A stretch of DNA of 10,191 bases from Pseudomonadota bacterium (lineage in GTDB: Bacteria; Pseudomonadota; Gammaproteobacteria; Acidithiobacillales; Acidithiobacillaceae). Below the pieces are notes generated by a model. The model saw only the letters and a list, made by a program, of their open reading frames with translations, ran no database searches and had not been told where the DNA came from. The translations under genes and the position numbers were made by a program. The stretch lies in NCBI GenBank assembly GCA_021818125.1, contig JAKAFG010000057.1:1-10191 (forward strand), written 5' to 3'. Every line of letters begins with the position of its first letter. Position 1 is the first letter of the stretch. This document shows positions 1 to 5,828 of this stretch, piece after piece.

Positions 1-1114
1 CAAGCATGGCGTCCAGTTTCTGCCCTTCCATCTGCTTACGCGGCAGGTCGGCTTCCGATTGCTGAATCATCTGTCGTAGCTGCACCACATCCTGCAGGCC
101 ATAGTGCATCCATGCCTCGGCGGGCAGGCCATCGCGCCCGGCACGACCAGTTTCCTGATAATAGGCCTCAATGCTCTTGGGCAGATTCAGATGGCCGACG
201 AACCGGACATTGGGTTTGTCGATGCCCATACCAAAAGCAATGGTGGCGACGATGATCACTCCTTCATCGCGCTGAAAGCGCTGCTGATTGCGGCGCCGTT
301 CGTCGGCGCTCAGGCCGGCATGGTAAGGCAAGGCGTCGAGTCCCTCGCCTTGTAGCCATTCGGCAATTTCTTCCACGCGCTTGCGGGACAGACAGTAAAT
401 GATACCCGCCTCGCCGGTGTGGCGGTCGCGGATGAAGCGCAGCAAGGCGTTGCGGGCGCCCTGACTGCCGCTGTGGATGTGGTAGCGGATATTGGGACGA
501 TCGAAGGATCGGGTAAAGACGGCGGCCTTCTGCAGCGCCAGTCGTTCGATGATTTCTACGCGGGTTTTCGGGTCGGCAGTGGCTGTCAGGGCGATGCGTG
601 GCACCTGGGGAAAGCGCTCATGCAGCACCCGCAGTTGCAGGTATTCGGGACGAAAGTCGTGGCCCCATTGGGATACGCAGTGGGCTTCGTCAATGGCGAA
701 GAGGTTGATAGTGGCCCGTTGCAACAGGTTGAGGGCGCGTTCCTGGAGCAGTCGTTCCGGGGCGATGTAAAGCAGATCAATGGCGCCCTGCAATAGCGCG
801 TCCTCAGTGGCGCGCACTTCCGCGGGACTGGCGCTGGAGTTCAGGGCAGCGGCAGCGACCCCGGCCTGACGCAGGGCGTTGACCTGATCTTCCATGAGGG
901 CGATCAGCGGTGAAACCACCACCCCTGTTCCTGCTAAGGCGATGGCGGGAATCTGATAGCACAGGGACTTGCCGCCCCCCGTAGGCATGAGCACCAGCGC
1001 ATCTCTGGCCGCCATAAGGGTCTGGATCACCTCTTCCTGCGGCGCCCGGAAGGCATCATAGCCGAAGGTGTGGCGGAGTATTTCTAATGGCTGCTGTGTG
1101 CTGCGGATTGGCAT
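1..1114 (-). CDS. recQ: ATP-dependent DNA helicase RecQ (C-terminus beyond window edge)
   Basis: RecQ is a 3'-5' superfamily 2 DNA helicase acting in recombination repair (RecF pathway) and at stalled forks. Conceptual translation from the ATG at 1114 gives 371 residues without a stop before the window ends. Seen directly: Walker A MPTGGGKS (43-50), the DEAH box (142-145) followed by the RecQ signature CVSQWGHDFRPEY, the motif AFGMGIDKPNVRF, and the arginine-finger motif QETGRAGRDG (320-329). About 610 residues are usual for the family, so both helicase lobes are here, while the zinc-binding, winged-helix and HRDC regions lie off the left edge. An in-frame TGA three codons upstream fixes this start; no strong Shine-Dalgarno is visible. 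It lies 38 nt after the membrane protein gene on the same strand, so co-transcription is likely. The family assignment is certain; the state of the C-terminus is unknown. Confidence 0.97.
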   Translation of the reverse strand, partial: MPIRSTQQPLEILRHTFGYDAFRAPQEEVIQTLMAARDALVLMPTGGGKSLCYQIPAIALAGTGVVVSPLIALMEDQVNALRQAGVAAAALNSSASPAEVRATEDALLQGAIDLLYIAPERLLQERALNLLQRATINLFAIDEAHCVSQWGHDFRPEYLQLRVLHERFPQVPRIALTATADPKTRVEIIERLALQKAAVFTRSFDRPNIRYHIHSGSQGARNALLRFIRDRHTGEAGIIYCLSRKRVEEIAEWLQGEGLDALPYHAGLSADERRRNQQRFQRDEGVIIVATIAFGMGIDKPNVRFVGHLNLPKSIEAYYQETGRAGRDGLPAEAWMHYGLQDVVQLRQMIQQSEADLPRKQMEGQKLDAML

Positions 1115-1152
1115 GGTGACTCAGGATAACGGCAAAGGCTGTCCGGACCAAA

Positions 1153-1983
1153 TCAGGTGATCAGCCGTCCTTCTTGCCCCTCTGGCTCGGCGAGTGCGCC
1201 GCTGGCAATGATCAGACTGCCATAGACCCAGATCAGCATCGCCATTATCAGTACAACGAAGATGACTAAAAATGCTACCCCTACTACGAATTTGGCAACG
1301 AGCGGCACTGCCAGCAATTTCAGCAAAAACCCGATGAGGCCAAGGAAAAGCCCGACGGGGATAGCGGTAATGACCAGCGCGAGCATCATGATCAGCGTGA
1401 TTACGTAAGGGAAAAAGAGCCAGGCCAGACGATTGCTAAAAATATGTAGCGCGCTTTTTAGCGCCGATTTGGGTGTCGCGCCATAAGCGGCATAGAGCAT
1501 AAACACATATCCGAAAAAAGTGCCGATCAGGGTGGACACCAGCATTCCAATCCAGAAATCGGGTCGGGTGAAGATGTCCGGTGGCAGGGGATGCCCAGGT
1601 GTCACTGACAGCCCGGAAAAAGCCATAAGTATCGAGGCAAGTGCCGCGGGTAGCAGGGACAGTACCCAGGCCTCAGCCCGTCCAATTCCCCACAACAAGT
1701 CTCCCGTGGCCCAGTCCTGCCCAGCGATGACCTTGGCGAGCAGGTGGTAGAAGCCCATGCTGATGACATATATCCAAAGATACATGGGGAAGCGCCACAG
1801 ATCGGCATTGCCTGGGCTGATAGCACCGAGAACGCCATCGGCAATGAATCCGATCATGAGGAGGATCATAAAAATAATGAGGGCTCCGGCGAGGGACTTG
1901 AACTGCTGTCGCAACAGTTGCCAGCCACCGATAATGGCACTGCGATAGCTGGGTTGGCCGGGGACGAGGGGGGCGTCGTGCAT
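1153..1983 (-). CDS. Polytopic membrane protein of unknown function
   Basis: I do not recognise a named function. The protein is 276 residues and very hydrophobic. After a short polar N-terminus with a GWQLLRQQF stretch (20-28) come about six predicted membrane segments, near 31-55, 65-86, 105-122, 140-165, 183-207 and 213-255; the last is long and may be two. It ends in a short acidic then polar tail. The GWxLLRxxF opening recalls several uncharacterised bacterial integral-membrane families (the BPSS1780 type, for example), but that is only a resemblance. The ATG at 1983 is preferred over an in-frame GTG at 2013 because AGGAG sits 8 nt upstream of it. The gene starts 102 nt after the apaH stop and ends 38 nt before recQ, all on one strand, so it may belong to one transcript with recQ. 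No catalytic motif is visible. Confidence 0.85.
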   Translation of the reverse strand: MHDAPLVPGQPSYRSAIIGGWQLLRQQFKSLAGALIIFMILLMIGFIADGVLGAISPGNADLWRFPMYLWIYVISMGFYHLLAKVIAGQDWATGDLLWGIGRAEAWVLSLLPAALASILMAFSGLSVTPGHPLPPDIFTRPDFWIGMLVSTLIGTFFGYVFMLYAAYGATPKSALKSALHIFSNRLAWLFFPYVITLIMMLALVITAIPVGLFLGLIGFLLKLLAVPLVAKFVVGVAFLVIFVVLIMAMLIWVYGSLIIASGALAEPEGQEGRLIT

Positions 1984-1991
1984 GGCTGGGT

Positions 1992-1996
1992 CTCCT
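1992..1996 (-). promoter_or_regulatory. Ribosome binding site of the membrane protein gene
   Basis: AGGAG on the minus strand lies 8 nt before the ATG at 1983. It decides the start against the upstream in-frame GTG at 2013, which has no comparable site. Confidence 0.75.
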
Positions 1997-2085
1997 GGTG
2001 GGGGCTTCTTCACAAGCTGCGCAGTGGGAGTAGCTCACAGTGTAGGTGAAAATTCTGACCACGCGAAGTCGATGTGTACTGTTTT

Positions 2086-2925
2086 TTAGCCGTTACCTGG
2101 TTGTGCAAACATCGGGCAGGATGTCTGATAAATCACGGGCTCTGTGCCATCAATACGCGCGGCGCTGAGTTGGCGGCCCCAGACACAGCCGCTGTCCAGC
2201 GCCAGCATACGCGGTTGCACCAGCAGACCTTGGGTGGCCCAATGGCCGCAGATGATGGCGCCAGAGGTCTGCCTTTCAAAAAACCGCTGGTGCCAGGGCG
2301 CAAACTCGTGGGCCGTGTCCTTGGGCGGCGTGTTGGGCCAGCTAAAAAAGCCTTTGGCGGTCACATAGCGGGCGCGGGTGAACACGGCGACCCGGAAGCG
2401 TTGCGCATCCTCTTCGTTGCGACAATCCTGCCAGCGGTTGGGTGCCGTGGCTGCCCAGAGGGATTTCATAAAACGCCGCCAGTGACGATCGTGCAGCGCG
2501 TCCTCGACGGCGTCAGCATGTCCTCGCGCTGTTGCCACATCCCAGTCAGGATGGATGGCGGCGTGGACCATGGTCCAGCCCAGTTGCGGATCAGTATGCA
2601 GCAACGGGCCACTACGCAACCACTCCATCCATTCGTCTGCCTGGGGATCGGCTAGCAAAGGGGCGAGGGTGTCACTTTTTTTTGCCGGGGTGACGCCCGC
2701 CCAGCGGGCGAGTGCGTATAAATCATGATTGCCGAGGACGATCTGCACTCGGTCGCGCCAGGCGTAAAGTCGGTTGATGACAGCGTGGCTGTCCGGCCCC
2801 CGGTTGACGAGATCGCCGGCCAGCCAAAGCCGATCTGTTTGCGGTGCAAAGCCAATTTGCTCCAACAGAGAGCTAAAGGGCGCATAGCAACCTTGCAGGT
2901 CGCCCATGGCGTAGATGGCGGTCAT
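2086..2925 (-). CDS. apaH: Symmetrical bis(5'-nucleosyl)-tetraphosphatase ApaH
   Basis: ApaH hydrolyses diadenosine tetraphosphate (Ap4A) symmetrically to two ADP and can remove Np4N RNA caps; it is a cytoplasmic calcineurin-type metallophosphoesterase. The protein is 279 residues, the usual family length (280 in E. coli). Visible metallophosphatase motifs are GDLQG (8-12), GDLVNRG (37-43), GNHD (65-68), a HAAIH motif in the middle, and GHWA near residue 230, followed by the ApaH-specific LDSGCVWG. The first motif has Gln where E. coli has His (GDVHG); I recall the same GDLQG in Pseudomonas ApaH, so the enzyme is probably active. The start lies 3 nt after the stop of the DsrE-like gene, with no clear Shine-Dalgarno, which suggests translational coupling. 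An A8 run lies within codons 81-84. Identity is near certain. Confidence 0.96.
   Translation of the reverse strand: MTAIYAMGDLQGCYAPFSSLLEQIGFAPQTDRLWLAGDLVNRGPDSHAVINRLYAWRDRVQIVLGNHDLYALARWAGVTPAKKSDTLAPLLADPQADEWMEWLRSGPLLHTDPQLGWTMVHAAIHPDWDVATARGHADAVEDALHDRHWRRFMKSLWAATAPNRWQDCRNEEDAQRFRVAVFTRARYVTAKGFFSWPNTPPKDTAHEFAPWHQRFFERQTSGAIICGHWATQGLLVQPRMLALDSGCVWGRQLSAARIDGTEPVIYQTSCPMFAQPGNG
2676..2683 (-). repeat. A8 homopolymer tract inside apaH
   Basis: On the coding (minus) strand eight consecutive A residues span the codons GCA-AAA-AAA-AGT (Ala81-Lys-Lys-Ser84). A one-base backward slip gives AAG then TGA at once, so slippage would end the protein near residue 84. This could be a transcriptional-slippage or contingency site, or simply Lys codon choice in a GC-rich gene. 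Confidence 0.5.
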
Positions 2926-2928
2926 ATT

Positions 2929-3276
2929 TTAGAGCGTGACGACCTGATCAGAAAGCTTCATCTGGCGAACCAGGGTTTTCATGCTCGCTACTTTAATACC
3001 GGGAATCAAGGTCCGATTTTCGGCTGCATGCAGCCACTCGAGGCCAATCACATGAATTTCGGCACCCAACTCTTGAACCTCTGCGATGAGGTCGTGGTGG
3101 ACACGCTGCCTCTCTCCCAGATTTTCCGAGTGTAGCGCTAGTGATGCGGCTTCTTCGGCAAGAAATATACTGACCCCAATGCCATCGGCGAGGGCGGCCG
3201 CTGCCATGCGCAGGCCTTGGAGAACGGGATTGCCGCTGGCGTCCGGATGGGATTTGATGAGAATGGTCCAGTGCAT
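2929..3276 (-). CDS. DsrE/TusD-like family protein lacking cysteine
   Basis: This small protein of 115 residues has the DsrE/DsrF/TusD fold pattern: a first beta strand (TILIKSH, 4-10), a long Ala-rich helix (18-31), strand GVSIFLAEEA (34-43), a helix with ELGAEIHVIGLEW (69-81), and the C-terminal G(I/V)KVASM-x-x-LV motif (93-103). Family members act in sulfur relay, for example as the TusBCD or DsrEFH persulfide carriers, or have unassigned roles in sulfur oxidisers. The cysteine that carries sulfur in TusD- and DsrE-type proteins usually sits in the VxVCGxC-like segment; here it reads VIGLE (I77, E80), and the whole protein has no Cys. It is therefore unlikely to be a persulfide carrier and may be a structural partner or bind something else. 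It lies directly upstream of apaH with a 3-nt gap. The ATG at 3276 has only a weak Shine-Dalgarno (AAAGAG about 12 nt upstream). The fold call is likely; the function is unknown. Confidence 0.78.
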   Translation of the reverse strand: MHWTILIKSHPDASGNPVLQGLRMAAAALADGIGVSIFLAEEAASLALHSENLGERQRVHHDLIAEVQELGAEIHVIGLEWLHAAENRTLIPGIKVASMKTLVRQMKLSDQVVTL

Positions 3277-3408
3277 GGTCTTTATGCTCTTTGCTATCTA
3301 TGGTTCTTCAAAAGCTTGCAGGTTTGGCGTCCCGCTTTGATGTAGGCATATAAGCTTAGCATAAAAATGCCCCGAGGGAGATTTTGTCTGCGCGGCTCCT
3401 TGGCCCGC
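3277..3408. other. Divergent intergenic region, leftward control side
   Basis: There is no convincing gene here. The centre (about 3341-3371) is AT-rich and holds an inverted repeat, GGCAT (3345-3349) and ATGCC (3367-3371), around a TAAGCTTA palindrome. This is the natural place for the promoter of the leftward DsrE-like/apaH unit, but I see no clear -35/-10 pair on the minus strand. Confidence 0.35.
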
Positions 3409-3437
3409 TTGACCCTTGTCGTAGTCACCGATATAAA
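3409..3437 (+). promoter_or_regulatory. Sigma-70-type promoter of the ABC transporter unit
   Basis: TTGACC (3409-3414), a 17-nt spacer, then TATAAA (3432-3437): five of six consensus bases in each box with ideal spacing. Transcription would start near 3444, giving a leader of about 25 nt before the micro-ORF. It is one of the best promoter matches in the window. Confidence 0.75.
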
Positions 3438-3442
3438 TCGGT
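3427..3442. promoter_or_regulatory. Palindromic operator candidate over the -10 box
   Basis: A perfect inverted repeat, ACCGAT-ATAA-ATCGGT, has its centre inside the TATAAA box. A protein bound here would block RNA polymerase, so it reads as a repressor site. The CGATATA core loosely recalls ModE operators, but the arms and spacing do not match well, so the regulator is unknown. Confidence 0.5.
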
Positions 3443-3469
3443 CTTGGAGATATCCAATGGAGAACAACG

Positions 3470-3571
3470 ATGCGACTATGGCTGCGGAGCGTGTTGTTTA
3501 TGGCGTGGTGTCTGGTCGCGGTATTCGCTAGCCTGCCTATGGTAGACCAAATGGGAATGCCATTTGAGTGA
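3470..3571 (+). CDS. 33-residue hydrophobic micro-protein upstream of the ABC permease
   Basis: ATG at 3470, TGA at 3569-3571. GGAGA (3459-3463) lies 6 nt upstream, the best Shine-Dalgarno in this unit, and a near-consensus promoter stands just ahead. The peptide starts MRLWLR, then has one hydrophobic stretch (about residues 8-25, VLFMAWCLVAVFASLPMV), and ends MGMPFE. Basic residues precede the helix, as in a single-pass membrane peptide or an uncleaved signal sequence. The ORF overlaps the permease start (TTG at 3564) by 8 nt, so its translation probably delivers ribosomes to the permease. Three readings remain open: a true small subunit of the transporter, a coupling leader peptide, or the relic signal peptide of a lost binding-protein gene. 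I do not recognise the sequence. Confidence 0.55.
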   Translation: MRLWLRSVLFMAWCLVAVFASLPMVDQMGMPFE

Positions 3572-4367
3572 TGCGGCGGCCATAGCGATTGCCGCGTCAC
3601 GCCAGCCACCCGCACGCTGGCTGGCGACGCTTATGGCGGCCGCTGTGCTGGTTTTTCTGTTGGCGCCCTTTGCGGCGCTGGTTTTTGCGACAGACTGGCA
3701 TGATTTCCAGTTCGCTCCAGGTGATCTCGGCGCCATTCGGGTTTCTCTGTTTTACAGTGCCCTGGCCCTGGCGCTGGTGGTGCTGGCGGGGACGCCACTC
3801 GCCTGGTGGCTGGCGCATTATCATTACCGCGGCAAATGGCTGGTGGATGCGTTGCTGTTGCTGCCGCTGCTGACGCCGCCCCTGGCCATGGGTATTTTGC
3901 TGAGTTCCTTCTACGGACCCTATTCACCGGTGGGCGGCTTGTTCAGTCAGGCGGGGCTCTATCTGACGAATACCGCACCAGCCTTTGTGCTGGCACAGAT
4001 CTACGGGGCCATGCCCTACTATGTGCTGGCAGCGCGGGCAGCCTTCGAGGGGGTGTCTGAAGAACTGGAGCAGATCAGCCGTACCCTGGGACGCAACCGC
4101 TGGCAGACCTTCTGGCGGGTGACACTGCCTCTGGCGCGTCTGGGGCTGACGGCCGGGGTGGCGCTGGCCTGGGTGCGTGCCATGGGGGAGTTCGGCATCG
4201 TGCTCATCGTGGCGTATTTCCCGCAGGGTATTCCGGTCAAACTTTGGGTTAATCTGCAGGATGTCGGGCTGAGTGCGGTTTACCCCCTGCTCTGGGTGTT
4301 CTTTCTGGTCGCGGTGCCTTTACCTTTGTGGCTAGGGCTGCGCTCGCGCCGACAGGGGATATTCTGA
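3564..4367 (+). CDS. ABC transporter permease, molybdate/tungstate/sulfate type (ModB-like)
   Basis: This is an inner-membrane permease of 267 residues, the usual size for ModB/WtpB/CysT proteins, which form the channel of oxyanion importers. About six membrane segments are visible, the first at about 19-43 and the last near the C-terminus. The cytoplasmic EAA loop that docks the ATPase is clear at about 157-190 (AAFEGVSEELEQ, then RTLGRNRWQTFWRVTLP). GEFG (208-211) follows in the position of the ModB MGEFGA motif. The only possible start before residue 24 is TTG at 3564, because an in-frame TAG lies at 3543-3545; GGGA sits about 7 nt upstream. It overlaps the micro-ORF by 8 nt. The ATPase follows after 19 nt. 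Substrate specificity cannot be read from the permease, so molybdate is a family-level inference. Confidence 0.85.
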   Translation: MSDAAAIAIAASRQPPARWLATLMAAAVLVFLLAPFAALVFATDWHDFQFAPGDLGAIRVSLFYSALALALVVLAGTPLAWWLAHYHYRGKWLVDALLLLPLLTPPLAMGILLSSFYGPYSPVGGLFSQAGLYLTNTAPAFVLAQIYGAMPYYVLAARAAFEGVSEELEQISRTLGRNRWQTFWRVTLPLARLGLTAGVALAWVRAMGEFGIVLIVAYFPQGIPVKLWVNLQDVGLSAVYPLLWVFFLVAVPLPLWLGLRSRRQGIF

Positions 4368-4381
4368 TGGCGTTGCGCTGA
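4367..4381 (+). other. Four-codon mini-ORF between permease and ATPase
   Basis: The permease stop overlaps an ATG in the string TGATG, opening ATG-GCG-TTG-CGC-TGA. Its stop lies 5 nt before the ATPase ATG at 4387, which has no good Shine-Dalgarno of its own. It may act as a stepping stone for reinitiating ribosomes, or be chance. Confidence 0.3.
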
Positions 4382-4386
4382 AATTT

Positions 4387-5400
4387 ATGGAAATTCGCTA
4401 TCTGTTGGAAAAGCCGGTCACGCTGGATATTCAGATGCGAGTGCGGGATTTCACCGTCCTGCTCGGTCTTTCCGGAGAGGGCAAGACTATGCTGCTCAAG
4501 GCCATCGCCGGTTTGATTCCGGCGCGTGGGCATCCTTTCGGTGGCCTTGCTGCCGAGCGGCGTCCCATCGGCTATTTGCCTCAGGGTTATGCGCTTTTTC
4601 CGCACCTGCGGGCTTGGGAAAACGTCGCCTTTCCGCTGCCCAGAGGCGCAGGCCGCCGCGCACAGGCTATGGATTTGCTAGCGCGCGTGGGGCTTGTCGA
4701 TCTGGCAGAGCGTTATCCGGCGGCCCTCTCCGGCGGGCAACGCCAGCGGGTGGCGCTCGCTCGCGCTCTGGCCCGGCGTCCTGAGCTGCTGCTGCTGGAC
4801 GAGCCTACCTCGGCGCTGGACATGGCCACCCGCGACGAAATTCTGGACGAACTCATCCGTGAGGTCCACGACTTTGGGGTGCCAGTGCTGGCGGTGAGTC
4901 ATGATCCGCACCTGGCGATGCTCGCAGATCACATGGCGGTGTTGCTGGATGGGCGTATTGCGCAGGAGGGGCCTCCCCGTGCGGTGTTTGCGCGACCCGC
5001 CACTATGGGAGTGGCGCGTTTGCTGGGGTTTCGTAATTTCCTGGCGGGGCGCATTGAGGAAATAGAGGGAGCCGGAATGGTGGTGGCAGGAGCAGGAGCC
5101 GACTGGCGTTTACGTACCGGCTTGCAGCACGGCATGCATCCGGGTATGGCGGTGACGGTGGCCATTCGTTCCGAGGATCTCGTGCCGGGCGACTCTCTGG
5201 GCGGCTCAGCGCCGAATGCCCTGAAATTGAAGGTCGTGAGCCTCCGGGAGGAGGGTGTTGCCTTGCGTGTCAGAATGGAAGGGGCTTTATCTTTGGACAT
5301 GCTGTTACCACGCTTGCAGTGCGAAGGCAGGTCTCTGGCGTTAGGCACAGAGCTGTGGGTGCAAGTGGCACCAGAGCATGTCCACGTGATGGCAGAGTAA
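4387..5400 (+). CDS. ABC transporter ATPase with TOBE-like C-terminus (ModC/CysA type)
   Basis: This protein of 337 residues powers the permease encoded just upstream. Nucleotide-binding motifs are complete and in order: Walker A GLSGEGKT (27-34), Q-loop Gln66, signature LSGGQRQR (114-121), Walker B LLLLDEP (134-140), D-loop SALD (142-145) and the switch His172 in SHD. The linker GFRNFLAGRIEE (about 215) and the following beta-rich region to 337, with VTVAIRSEDLV, match the regulatory TOBE-type tail of ModC, CysA and PotA ATPases. Walker A has Glu where Ser is usual (GPSGSGKS/T), though Lys33 and Thr34 are intact. The N-terminus is compact, as in ModC. The ATG at 4387 lacks a clear Shine-Dalgarno. 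No binding-protein gene lies in the unit, so the substrate is unproven; molybdate, tungstate or sulfate fits the family. Confidence 0.9.
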   Translation: MEIRYLLEKPVTLDIQMRVRDFTVLLGLSGEGKTMLLKAIAGLIPARGHPFGGLAAERRPIGYLPQGYALFPHLRAWENVAFPLPRGAGRRAQAMDLLARVGLVDLAERYPAALSGGQRQRVALARALARRPELLLLDEPTSALDMATRDEILDELIREVHDFGVPVLAVSHDPHLAMLADHMAVLLDGRIAQEGPPRAVFARPATMGVARLLGFRNFLAGRIEEIEGAGMVVAGAGADWRLRTGLQHGMHPGMAVTVAIRSEDLVPGDSLGGSAPNALKLKVVSLREEGVALRVRMEGALSLDMLLPRLQCEGRSLALGTELWVQVAPEHVHVMAE

Positions 5401-5458
5401 CGTAGGCCACGCGTCCCCATTTTCGTAGTGTCGGGTGGTTTTTTGCAATCCATTGATA

Positions 5459-5487
5459 TTGACAGGGTTGGGCGTTAGCGCCAGAAT
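5459..5487 (+). promoter_or_regulatory. rpsT promoter
   Basis: A perfect TTGACA (5459-5464), a 17-nt spacer and CAGAAT (5482-5487, four of six bases). The start would be near 5494, giving a leader of about 45 nt. It lies in the gap between the ATPase gene and rpsT and makes rpsT independent of the transporter unit. Confidence 0.65.
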
Positions 5488-5500
5488 ACGCGACTTCATT

Positions 5501-5516
5501 TCCCGCAGACGCGGGA
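5501..5516 (+). promoter_or_regulatory. Hairpin in the rpsT leader
   Basis: TCCCGC-AGAC-GCGGGA forms a 6-bp all-Watson-Crick stem with a 4-nt loop. It begins about 7 nt after the predicted transcription start and ends 10 nt before the Shine-Dalgarno. It could shield the 5' end from decay or take part in S20 autoregulation; the role is inference. Confidence 0.55.
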
Positions 5517-5526
5517 TTGTAGATAT

Positions 5527-5530
5527 GGAG
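5527..5530 (+). promoter_or_regulatory. Ribosome binding site of rpsT
   Basis: GGAG lies 8 nt before TTG at 5539. It supports the unusual TTG start, because no ATG in this frame precedes the conserved S20 N-terminus. Confidence 0.75.
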
Positions 5531-5538
5531 AGTAAAAG

Positions 5539-5814
5539 TTGGCCAATACAGCTCAGGCGCGCAAGCGCGTATTACAAAATGAAAAGCGGCGCTTGCACAA
5601 CGCTAGTCTGCGCTCGCGCTTGCGCACCTATGTGAAGGGTGTGCTGAAGGCCGTACACCTTGGTGACCAGGAACAGGCACGCAGCGCGTTGCGCGCCGCG
5701 GAATCGGTCATCGACAAGACCGTTGGCAAGGGTGTGGCACACCGCAACATGGCGGCCCGCACCAAGAGCCGACTCTCGGCCCGCGTTAAAGCGATGGGTA
5801 ACATCGCTCAGTAA
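5539..5814 (+). CDS. rpsT: 30S ribosomal protein S20
   Basis: S20 binds 16S rRNA early in 30S assembly. The protein is 91 residues (87 in E. coli) and highly basic. It starts MANTAQARKRVLQNEKRR and has the family features in order: the basic N-terminal helix, SLRSRLRTYVK (about 23-33), the LRAAESVIDKTVGKG stretch, and the conserved HRNMAARTKSRL segment (about 68-79) near the end. The start codon is TTG. E. coli rpsT also starts with UUG, where the weak start takes part in autoregulation by S20, so the same control is plausible here. The gene has its own promoter, a leader hairpin, a trailer hairpin and a strong terminator, so it is probably monocistronic. Identity is certain. Confidence 0.98.
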   Translation: MANTAQARKRVLQNEKRRLHNASLRSRLRTYVKGVLKAVHLGDQEQARSALRAAESVIDKTVGKGVAHRNMAARTKSRLSARVKAMGNIAQ

Positions 5815-5828
5815 AGGCAGGTAGACGC

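Noticed and set aside
1..800. Plus-strand open frames (for example 104-355 and 419-796)
   Set aside because: They lie opposite recQ, whose motifs are unmistakable on the minus strand.
2889..2901. Gln instead of His in the first metal motif of ApaH (GDLQG)
   Set aside because: I recall the same motif in Pseudomonas ApaH, so this is a known variant and not a lost active site.
3345..3371. Inverted repeat GGCAT...ATGCC as a terminator or operator
   Set aside because: The arms are only 5 bp with a 17-nt loop and there is no T-tract; kept only as part of the intergenic description.
3457..3531. Alternative 24-codon ORF starting at the ATG inside the micro-ORF ribosome site
   Set aside because: It has no Shine-Dalgarno of its own; the GGAGA lies inside it and is placed to serve the ATG at 3470.
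3298..3615. Minus-strand open frame of 105 codons across the divergent control region
   Set aside because: It runs against the strong rightward promoter and micro-ORF, has no ribosome site and gives a composition unlike a folded protein.
5407..5444. Possible terminator after the ATPase gene, ending in GGGTGG-TTTTTT
   Set aside because: The T-run is good, but I could not draw a stable stem before it; only CCAC with GTGG pairs, with a large mismatched interior.
4929..5453. Minus-strand open frame of 174 codons opposite the ATPase gene
   Set aside because: It is the shadow of the ATPase coding frame; Ser/Arg/Pro-rich with no recognisable domain.
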